Source: Nitriliruptoraceae bacterium (lineage in GTDB: Bacteria; Actinomycetota; Nitriliruptoria; Nitriliruptorales; Nitriliruptoraceae). Taken from it: a stretch of DNA of 52,391 bases. Positions 1-7,091 of the stretch are shown here, in pieces (the first letter of the stretch is position 1; every line of letters starts with the position of its first letter). The stretch lies in NCBI GenBank assembly GCA_003558435.1, contig PWLR01000096.1, forward strand, positions 1 through 52,391. Direction: 5' to 3'. The notes below the pieces were generated by a model. That model ran no database searches. It had not been told where the DNA came from and was given only the letters and a program-made list of their open reading frames with translations. Both the position numbers and the translations under genes were made by a program.

Positions 1-68
1 CCGCTAACCCGAACGCCGCTCCCTCGAGCCTACGTGGGTCCCGGTGCCGGTTCAAGGCGCACCCGAGG

Positions 69-1457
69 TCAGCTCGGCAGGTCGTGCAGGGCGAACGCGG
101 TCACCGGTCGTGCCTTGCCCTTGACCTGCAGTGGGGGCAGCGGCTCGACGACCGTCCCGTCGGGCAGATCGGCGTGGGTGCCCTCGCCGATCAGGACCCC
201 ACCGACCGGGGCCAGCGACTCGAGCCGGGCGGCGAGGTTGACCGTGTCGCCGATGACGTCGTGCTTTCGGTGGCCGCGGTTGCCGACGACGCCGGCGGCG
301 ATCTCGCCGCTGTTGACCCCCACCCGGAACCGTGGCCAGTCGGGATGCCCGTCGGCGATCGCCGTGGCGCGCACCTGGAAGGCCAGCGCAGCGTGTGCGG
401 CCAGCCGTGCGTGATCCGGTTGGTGGCCGTGCTTGTTGAACACCACCATGACGGCGTCGCCGATCAGCTGGTGGACGTCGCCGCCGTGGTCGCGCAGCAG
501 GGGGATCAGCTGCGAGAAGTAGCCATCGAGCATGCGACGTACCTCGCGTGGCTCGGTGCGTTCCGAGTACGGGGTGAAGCTCTCTAGATCGGCGAACAGG
601 ATGCTGGCCTCGGTGGTGCCCTCCAGCGTCTGCTCGAGGTACAGCGGGCTGAACCGCTCCTCGTGCCACTCCCGCCGTGCGCCGTGGGCAATCAGCGCGA
701 AGGCGGCCAGCATCGACACGTGCCACTCCCACCACGTGAGCTGCCAGTTGATCGCGAACGCGACCACCACCAGCGTGACCGCCAGCAGGGCGAACGCCAC
801 CGCGAAGCTCAGCACGATGGGGGCGCCGCGCCGGCGGTACAACCGTGCGTACCCCCACCCGCCGATCGTGTAGCCCACCACGCCGAACGCGACGAAGATC
901 AGCTGCCAGGTCGCCAGCGCCTCGTCGGGAACGGGCTGGTCCAGCGGTGGGAGCTCCGCCAGCGACAACACCGCCCAGGCCACGATGACCGCCAGCAGCC
1001 CCCACAGCAGCGCCCGGGCCCGTGCCACGACCCATCGTGACCGCTCGGCGGTGAGCTCGCTGCCCGAGGCGGCCGCGAACCCGCTGGCCAGCACCAGCCC
1101 GATGGGGGTCGCCAGCTCGAAGCCGGCGTTCGGCCCGACCAGCACCCCGGGGGTCGCCAGGGCGTGCAGCCCGAGGAAGCCGGCCGCGGTGATGAACGCC
1201 AACGAGACCAGCAGGAGGCGCGCATCGTGCCGACGACGGGCCGCTTCGGTGACCGTGTAGCCGAGCGTGCCGGCGATCCCCGCGGCGATCAGCACGAGCC
1301 AGAAGTGCGCGGGTTCGCTGTCCCAGCGGACGTCGAGCTCGGGACGGAGACGCAGCACGGCGAGCAGCACCAGCGGACCGACCACGAGCAGGACCGCGCC
1401 CACGATCGCGGCGTTGCCCGGTCGTGCTCGGCCGTCATCACGCTCGTGCTCCGCCAC
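69..1457 (-). CDS. Membrane-anchored class III adenylate/guanylate cyclase
   Basis: Makes a cyclic nucleotide (cAMP most likely) from NTP at the cytoplasmic face of the membrane. The N-terminal ~280 residues hold about seven hydrophobic segments with short loops. The C-terminal ~180 residues are a class III cyclase catalytic domain: the first metal aspartate is in ILFADLESFT, the second in IGDAVMVVF, and the substrate/transition-state motif HDVIGDTVNLAARLES is intact, so the enzyme looks active. I chose the GTG at 1457 (462 aa) because GGGGAGG lies 8 nt upstream; an in-frame GTG at 1523 has no clear ribosome binding site. It stands alone on this strand. Adenylate rather than guanylate specificity is inferred from family similarity only. 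No HAMP domain is visible between membrane and catalytic parts. Confidence 0.9.
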   Translation of the reverse strand: MAEHERDDGRARPGNAAIVGAVLLVVGPLVLLAVLRLRPELDVRWDSEPAHFWLVLIAAGIAGTLGYTVTEAARRRHDARLLLVSLAFITAAGFLGLHALATPGVLVGPNAGFELATPIGLVLASGFAAASGSELTAERSRWVVARARALLWGLLAVIVAWAVLSLAELPPLDQPVPDEALATWQLIFVAFGVVGYTIGGWGYARLYRRRGAPIVLSFAVAFALLAVTLVVVAFAINWQLTWWEWHVSMLAAFALIAHGARREWHEERFSPLYLEQTLEGTTEASILFADLESFTPYSERTEPREVRRMLDGYFSQLIPLLRDHGGDVHQLIGDAVMVVFNKHGHQPDHARLAAHAALAFQVRATAIADGHPDWPRFRVGVNSGEIAAGVVGNRGHRKHDVIGDTVNLAARLESLAPVGGVLIGEGTHADLPDGTVVEPLPPLQVKGKARPVTAFALHDLPS

Positions 1458-2038
1458 CAGCACGTCCTCCCCGAGAGGTGGCCTCGTTACCTGCAGCAGC
1501 GGTACCGACCCTAGTGATCGCACTCACGGCGGTCACCCGCCGTCGCCGTCCGCGACGGGGGTGGCCAACGCGCCGCCTTCGCCGACGCGCCCCTGGCGCC
1601 CCGCGCTCAGGCGGCTATCCGTTCGCGTGGTAGGACCGCCAGCCTGGCAGGCGCGAAGCCGTCCTCGCGACGCTCCGGCACCGGGGACACGGCGATCCGG
1701 CGCGCGGAAGCCTTCGGGACCTCTGGTGCGTTCCGGATGCGACTGCCAGGCCACTGCGACCTCGCCCGGGCACGTGAGGCACGCGTCGCGTGACCAGCGG
1801 CAACAGTCGCGCCGATGAACGCGAGCGATGGGGCCACCGATGGCGGGCCACCTCGGTCGCTGGCCGAGCCGGCACCCTCACGGCGTCACATGCTTGCCCG
1901 ACGGACATCGACGACCAGCACCGTGTGCGCTGCCATCACGGTCCTGCGGGCTGCGTCACGGGGGCGCGGTGGCCGGTGGGCGTGCGCCTGACCAGGTCGG
2001 ATGCGCCTCGACGCCGCCCACGTCATCGACCCGCCTGT
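1458..2038. other. Intergenic region, no gene recognised
   Basis: About 580 bases between the P450 stop and the cyclase start. Open frames exist on both strands but have the arginine/serine/proline-rich composition of antisense or random GC-rich sequence and match no family I recognise. It should contain the cyclase promoter near 1470-1560, but no clear -35/-10 pair could be assigned. Confidence 0.5.
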
Positions 2039-3415
2039 TCAGCGGGCCTGGACCGCGAGGCTCAAGCTGAACGGATCGAGCACCGAGGGCAGGTTGCCGG
2101 GGGGCAGCCTCGTGTCACCGATCACCGAGGTCGACAGTCGCGAGGTCAGCGCCGCCAACGCCAGACTGCAGGTGAGCAGTACCACGTTGCGGCCCGGACA
2201 GATCCCGGGTCCGGCGCTGAACGGCACGATCGGGCCCGGCTCGTCGGTGGTGAACCCCGTCGGGTCCCACCGCCCGGGACGGAAGGTGTCGGGCGCGTCG
2301 ACGAGGTCGGGGTCCCGGTGCAACAGCGGTGCGTACACCACCACCCCGGCGCCCTCGGGCAGTGAACGACCGCGCCAGGCGGTCGCCTCGGTGGTGTCGC
2401 GCAGGATCGCCGGGGTCGTCGGCCACAACCGCAACGACTCCAGCACCGCGGCGCGGAGATGGTCGAGCCGTGGCACGCCACCGGGTCCGGTGGGCTCGGG
2501 GTCGGACCCGTGTGCCGCGGACGCGACCTCGGAGGTGCCATGCTGATCGCCGTCGGTCTCGCCGTGCGCGGCGAGCAATGCCAGCGTCCGGTAGGTCGCC
2601 ATCCCCGCAGGCTCGAACGCGAACAGCCATTGGGGGACCTGATCGGCCGGATCGACGGTGCCGGTGTCCAGAGCGGCGATCGTCGCGGCGAGGCTGCCTG
2701 ACTCGGCCCGCTCGAGGTGGCGAGCCAGCCGCGCCCGGAAGCGCGCTCGCGTCTGCTCGTCCTCCGAAGCGAGCACCGACAGGTTCGCCCGGCTGCGCAA
2801 CGTCGCGAGGTCGTCGGTCAGCCGGTGGTCGTCACGCGCGACCTCGCCGAGCACCACGCGACGCACGATCCGGTACCAACACGGCACCCAGTCCTCCCAG
2901 TCGATCCGACCCATCGACGCCACCAAGGCCGCGAACCCTTCGATCTCCTGCTCCACGATACGTTGGACGTCGGCGGCGACCTCGTGGAAGACCTGCTCGC
3001 TCTGGAGCGCGTGCTCCTGGAACTCTCGGCGAGGACCGCGTTCCGGCGGGTCGGAGATCAGCGAGTTGTGGGGCTGGAACTGGCGCAGCGCGGCCTGCTT
3101 CTCGAGGTTCGCGATCGCGAACGGTGCCGGGGTGCCGTCCAGGACGCGGCGTGCATCGTCCGGGTCGACGATGATGACGTAGTCGCGACCGGGCAGCGAC
3201 AGCCGCAGCGGGTTGGGGCCATGGCTCGCCCGCAGTGACCGCAACAGTTCGATCGCCCCACGGTCCACGTCGTGCCGCTCCAGCAGCCGCATCACGGCGG
3301 GACGCCGCTTGATGGTGCCCCGGCCCGCGGTCGGGGTCAGCACCTTCGCGACGACACGCGCCGTGTCGGCCGGGCCGATCGGTTCGAGTTCGGGCAACAT
3401 CGTGGCATCGGTCAT
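2039..3415 (-). CDS. Cytochrome P450
   Basis: Heme-thiolate monooxygenase; substrate unknown. The heme-ligand loop FSAGPGICPGRN (F-x-x-G-x-x-x-C-x-G, Cys at about residue 405) is complete, as is the K-helix ESLR. The I-helix reads AFEPAGMATYRT rather than the usual A/G-G-x-D/E-T-T, so the oxygen-activating acid-alcohol pair is shifted or absent; this variant may mark a particular actinobacterial P450 subgroup. The ATG at 3415 (458 aa) is preferred because AAGGGA lies 8 nt upstream; an in-frame GTG six codons earlier at 3433 has none. No ferredoxin or reductase is adjacent, so redox partners must be elsewhere. No signal peptide or membrane anchor is visible, so it should be cytosolic. Confidence 0.93.
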   Translation of the reverse strand: MTDATMLPELEPIGPADTARVVAKVLTPTAGRGTIKRRPAVMRLLERHDVDRGAIELLRSLRASHGPNPLRLSLPGRDYVIIVDPDDARRVLDGTPAPFAIANLEKQAALRQFQPHNSLISDPPERGPRREFQEHALQSEQVFHEVAADVQRIVEQEIEGFAALVASMGRIDWEDWVPCWYRIVRRVVLGEVARDDHRLTDDLATLRSRANLSVLASEDEQTRARFRARLARHLERAESGSLAATIAALDTGTVDPADQVPQWLFAFEPAGMATYRTLALLAAHGETDGDQHGTSEVASAAHGSDPEPTGPGGVPRLDHLRAAVLESLRLWPTTPAILRDTTEATAWRGRSLPEGAGVVVYAPLLHRDPDLVDAPDTFRPGRWDPTGFTTDEPGPIVPFSAGPGICPGRNVVLLTCSLALAALTSRLSTSVIGDTRLPPGNLPSVLDPFSLSLAVQAR

Positions 3416-3594
3416 CAGTTCGTTTCCCTTCACGGCTTGCTACACGCTCGTCGTCGCGGCCTCCACCGGACGTGGCGGCGGAAGCATCCTGCCCAGCCAG
3501 ACCCACGCCGCGCGATGGCCGATGGACATCCTCCGAGGGCCGGAGCACGCCACCGATGAGCACACCTCGTCGAGGAGGCGGGCCGGGAGCCGAA

Positions 3595-3768
3595 TCATCG
3601 CGCCGCCGCCGCCCGCGATCGTGGCACGTCCCAGTCCCGTGTCGTCACGTGAGGTTCGAGGCGTAGCTCCGCTACCTCACGGGTCTCGGCGCAGTGCCCG
3701 TCGAGCGGTCCAGCGGCGGTCGCGAAGGTTCCGAGCGGGTCGTGCCAGCGGCAGGCGATGGTCGTCAC
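3595..3768 (-). CDS. Small ORF, 57 aa, coupled to the frameshifted gene upstream
   Basis: Unrecognised. It starts with GTG at 3768, which overlaps the TGA of the preceding frame by the GTGA arrangement typical of translational coupling, and GGAGG lies 7 nt upstream of the GTG. The first half (VTTIACRWHDPLGTFATAAG) has plausible composition; the end is arginine/alanine-rich. No membrane segment, no known motif. Because the gene before it appears frameshifted, this ORF may be part of the same decaying unit. Confidence 0.35.
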   Translation of the reverse strand: MTTIACRWHDPLGTFATAAGPLDGHCAETREVAELRLEPHVTTRDWDVPRSRAAAAR

Positions 3769-4104
3769 GGTCGCACCCCCGGAGGTTGGGGGATCGGCCG
3801 GACCGAGATCTGCTCGATGAGCCGGGTGTTGCACACCACGTAGCTGGTCAGGTGCGCCCGGGGCTCGCTCGCCGCCGACCCCACCGTGGTCCCCGCGGGC
3901 GCGAGAGCATCCGGGGGGGAGCAGCCACCAGTCCGCGGCCAAGACCGCCACGGGGACGGCCGCAGCCGTCCCGAGTTTGCGGAGATCCGCGCTGCCGGAC
4001 CCGTCCCGGTGTGCTCGCCATGACCCATCGGAACTGTCCCGGTCACCTTGGTAGCCGCCCGTCCCCGGCGGCCCGGGGGACCATGGACGTTCCGGACCGT
4101 TCAC
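3765..4104 (-). pseudogene. Frameshifted small exported or membrane protein (C7 tract)
   Basis: Two reading frames together make one sensible protein. The upstream frame ends in a hydrophobic stretch (TAAAVPVAVLAADWWLLPP) resembling a membrane anchor. The downstream frame carries a coherent polar tail with EPRAHLTSYVVCNTRLIEQ and ends at 3765. The two join at a run of seven C on the coding strand (plus-strand G7 at 3913-3919); removing one C would give a single continuous product. Family unknown. Either a real one-base insertion, phase variation, or a sequencing error at the homopolymer. The true start is unclear; ATG 4104 is the outermost in the upstream frame. Confidence 0.45.
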
Positions 4105-4285
4105 CCAGCGACCGCACGGTGAACAGATGACTCACGGCGTCGTGTCACCTGCACGTCCCCAGTTCGCTTCGTCCCCGCGCAGGCGGTCAGGCGAGCCTCG
4201 TTGCGCCGTTGCGCCGTTGCGCCGACGCTTCGGCCGCAGCTGACCCAACCTGCCGAAAGCCGGCGCGGGCGTAGGCGGCCGGGTC

Positions 4286-5152
4286 CTACCCTGGCCACAT
4301 CGGTACGTGGCCGGTACGACGACTGAGCCGACGTACCGTCGCGATCGCGTAGCCGGCGGGTAGCTCCACGCCCCCGTCGCGGGCCCGGGCAAGCTGCTCC
4401 CACCGCGCCGCGAGGTCGGAGCGAACCTCGTTCCAGTCGCCGCCTTCGGCCGCGAGGGCCTCCCGCATCCGGTGCACGGGGCCGGAGGCCGACTCGAACA
4501 GCTCGAGCGCGCTTGCGACCGATGCGAAGGGGATCCAGAGCGTTGCGGTCGTCACATCGATGTCGACCTCCAGCCCGTCGAACAGCCTCGCGAGCTTGTC
4601 CGGGTCGGCCCAGGCCCGTTGGTCGGGAGCCCCGGCCAGCAGTGCGGTGTGGCGGTCGGTGAACACCTCGAGCATGACGCCGAACATGCCGGCGGCGGAC
4701 CACGCGGTGCTCACGATCCGACCTCCCGGGCGGCACACGCGGAGAAGTTCCTGGGCGCATCGACGCTGGTCGTCGACGAGGAACGCACCGAAGGTGGACA
4801 GCACGAGGTCGTAGGAGGCGTCTGGGAACGGGATCGCCACGAGATCGCCCTCGACGAACCGCACCGTGACACCGGCGTCGGCGGCACGCTGACGGGCGAC
4901 CTCGAGCAGTGAGGGGGTGAGGTCGAACGCATCCACCTGCGCTCCCGCCTGGGCCGCCAGGATGGCGGTGTTGCCGGTCCCGGTCGCGGCGTCCAGCACC
5001 CGTCGACCGGCGAGGTCGAGCCGAGCCACCAGTTCGTCGCTCATGGGTTCGAACAGCGCCCCGATCGTGGGGTAGTCGCCGTCGGTCCACAGCTTCTGGA
5101 TCGCGGCGATCCGTCGCACCTCGTGGCTCGCGGGCGCCTCACCGGCTGCCAT
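4286..5152 (-). CDS. Class I SAM-dependent methyltransferase
   Basis: Transfers a methyl group from S-adenosylmethionine to an unidentified substrate. The Rossmann-fold signature is clear: motif I VLDAATGTGNTAILAA near residue 50, an acidic residue ending beta-2 (VDAFDLTPSLLEVA), motif around VRFVEGDLVAIPFPDASYD, and the post-motif LLRVCRPGGRIV. This is the UbiE/Methyltransf_11 type. I selected ATG 5152 (288 aa) because GGGAG lies about 7 nt before it and residues upstream of it look non-coding; a GTG immediately precedes it. It has no operon partner: the next gene on this strand is more than 500 bases away. Cytosolic. The substrate cannot be read from the sequence. Confidence 0.88.
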   Translation of the reverse strand: MAAGEAPASHEVRRIAAIQKLWTDGDYPTIGALFEPMSDELVARLDLAGRRVLDAATGTGNTAILAAQAGAQVDAFDLTPSLLEVARQRAADAGVTVRFVEGDLVAIPFPDASYDLVLSTFGAFLVDDQRRCAQELLRVCRPGGRIVSTAWSAAGMFGVMLEVFTDRHTALLAGAPDQRAWADPDKLARLFDGLEVDIDVTTATLWIPFASVASALELFESASGPVHRMREALAAEGGDWNEVRSDLAARWEQLARARDGGVELPAGYAIATVRRLSRRTGHVPMWPG

Positions 5153-5826
5153 CACGTCGCTCCCGTCGAGTCGTCCGGAGACCGCGACCTGTGGCGCACG
5201 GCACGGCGGATCGACACCGGAATATGAGAACACTTACGATAACTGACCCTACCTTTGGAGGCTCGCGACGCAACCGTCGCCAGCTCGGGCGCGAGGTGAG
5301 ATCCGTGCATGGCCCGGAACCACGACCAGCGCCAGCCGCATCCTGTCCGGCACGACGAGCAGGACGCGCCGTCGGACTGATCGCCGCGCCGATCGTCGAG
5401 GGTGCGCGTACCGGCGCGCGCGTCCTCAGCAGCCTTCACCGGAGCACGAAGCCGCGAACAGGACACCTGCCCAGCGACTCCGGGAGGCAAGGCGAGACGA
5501 ACACGGCGCTGCTCACGCTCCCGGGGCCACCTGTGCCGCGCACCAGGAGCCGTTCCGGGTTCGATCCGGTTCCGTCACCCCGGTCCTCGCGGCGAAAGAC
5601 CAAGGGCTCCAGGATCCCTTCGGGTGGGCGCCTCGCTCGGGAGCTGTCGGGCGGAGGGCCGCGTGGTACTCGAGCGGCGCTCCGGCATCGTCAGGCATCC
5701 CGCGCGCCAGCCTTGCGTTCTGTCGTCATGTCGTGGATCGACCGCGCGCGCCGCTCTCCTACAGTGCGCGGGCGATGGACCATCGGGTGGGGCTGATCGA
5801 GGTTCCCGGGACGCGAGAGCGAGCGC
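5153..5826. other. Divergent intergenic region, no gene recognised
   Basis: About 670 bases between the methyltransferase (leftward) and the histidine kinase (rightward). It must hold both promoters. Only one modestly AT-rich patch is visible near 5220-5260 (aatatgagaacacttacg), which could be a promoter element for the methyltransferase. Long frames here have non-coding composition. Confidence 0.4.
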
Positions 5827-6855
5827 ATGACGGCCAGGCACCGCTCTCGACGGCGTGAGCTGGTCGAGTCGATCGCCCAGGGGGCGGTGCTGCTGTCCGA
5901 CGAGGACCAGTTGCTGGCCATCAACGACGCTGCTCGTGAGCTGTTGGCGATCCCGGTGGAGGCTCGCGTCCGGAGTGGCGCGGACGTGCTCATCCACCCG
6001 GAGCTGGCCGGCGCGGTCGCTGACGTTCGCGACACGGGCGAGCCGATGACCTTGGAGATCGACCATGCCGAGGCGCGGCTCCGGGTGAACGTCTCCATGC
6101 TCCGCGACGAGGTGCTGGTCCTGATCATCGACCGCACCGAGGAGCATCGGGTCGAGCAGCTGCGTCGCGACTTCGTGGTCAACGCCTCTCATGAGCTCAA
6201 GACCCCGGTGACCGGCATCCAGGCCCTCACCGAGGCCCTGGCGGTCGTCGCCCAGCAGCAGCCGGAGCGGGTCCCGGAGCTGGTGGCCCGGCTCGGCGAC
6301 GAGGCGGCCCGGCTGGCCGAGCTCGTGCACGACCTGCTCGACCTGCGCCGTCTGGAGGAGCGAGGGCCAAGCGACCGCGAACGCGTCGACCTGGCCGAGC
6401 TGGTGCGCCGGGTCGTGGCCGCGCAGGTCGACCGCGCCGATGAGTCCGTGGTCGAGCTCTCGGTCGAGGCTCCGGTCGAGGTCCCGTTCGTCGGTGGGAG
6501 AGGGGACCTCGAGGTGGTGGTGCGCAACCTGGTGCGCAACGCCATCACCTACAACCGGCCGGGCGGAACGGTCGTCGTCGCTCTCCGGGTCGTGCCGCAC
6601 GTGCAGGGGGAGCCGCAGATCGAGCTCGTCGTGACCGACAGCGGGATGGGGATCGCCCCGGCCGAGCTGCCACGCATCTTCGAGCGCTTCTACCGCGTCG
6701 ACCCGGCCCGGTCGCGCCACACCGGCGGTACCGGCCTGGGCCTGGCCATCGTGCGGCACGCCGTCGAGCAAATCGGTGGCTCGATCGAGGTCGCCAGTCG
6801 CCTCGGTGAAGGCACCTCGTTCACCGTGCGCCTGCCCGCAGAACGCTCAGCCTGA
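5827..6855 (+). CDS. Soluble PAS-type sensor histidine kinase (PhoR/SenX3-like)
   Basis: Autophosphorylates on a histidine and passes phosphate to a response regulator. Domains: a small PAS-like sensor (about residues 10-105), HisKA with the H-box VNASHELKTPVTG (phospho-acceptor about His122), and a complete HATPase: N-box NLVRNAITYN, G1 DSGMGIAP, F-box IFERFYRVDPARS, G2 GGTGLGLAIVRH. The F-box and G2 are typical of the PhoR/SenX3 group, but no transmembrane segment is present, so it should be cytosolic and sense an internal signal. It is an orphan: no response regulator gene adjoins it, although a response regulator lies about 4 kb away in a different operon. ATG start; 342 aa. Confidence 0.9.
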   Translation: MTARHRSRRRELVESIAQGAVLLSDEDQLLAINDAARELLAIPVEARVRSGADVLIHPELAGAVADVRDTGEPMTLEIDHAEARLRVNVSMLRDEVLVLIIDRTEEHRVEQLRRDFVVNASHELKTPVTGIQALTEALAVVAQQQPERVPELVARLGDEAARLAELVHDLLDLRRLEERGPSDRERVDLAELVRRVVAAQVDRADESVVELSVEAPVEVPFVGGRGDLEVVVRNLVRNAITYNRPGGTVVVALRVVPHVQGEPQIELVVTDSGMGIAPAELPRIFERFYRVDPARSRHTGGTGLGLAIVRHAVEQIGGSIEVASRLGEGTSFTVRLPAERSA

Positions 6856-7054
6856 GCGGGCGTCGGCTCCGCCGTCACCGACCGCGCGCCGGCGCTCGGC
6901 CCCGGGGCGTCAGGTGACGGTCCGCCGACGACGAGGGGGACGCTGGCGAGGTCTGCTCGCCCGTGCCGGCCAGAGATGTCGACGCAGGCAGCCCGCGGAA
7001 GCTGGACGCGCTCTTGTCGGGCTGAAGGCCTCGAGGTGGGCAGGTCCGGGCTGA

Positions 7055-7069
7055 CGGCTCTGGGAGCCG
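7055..7069. terminator. Candidate hairpin between convergent genes
   Basis: A perfect 6-bp stem (CGGCTC/GAGCCG) with a 3-nt loop lies between the convergent 3' ends of the histidine kinase and PEP carboxylase. No U-tract follows, so intrinsic termination is only suggested. Confidence 0.35.
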
Positions 7070-7091
7070 ACCGGTGACGGGTGTCAGTTGC

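Noticed and set aside
5555-5585. A tRNA T-arm-like GGTTCGATCC
   Set aside because: No acceptor, D-arm or anticodon stem of the right spacing could be drawn around it.
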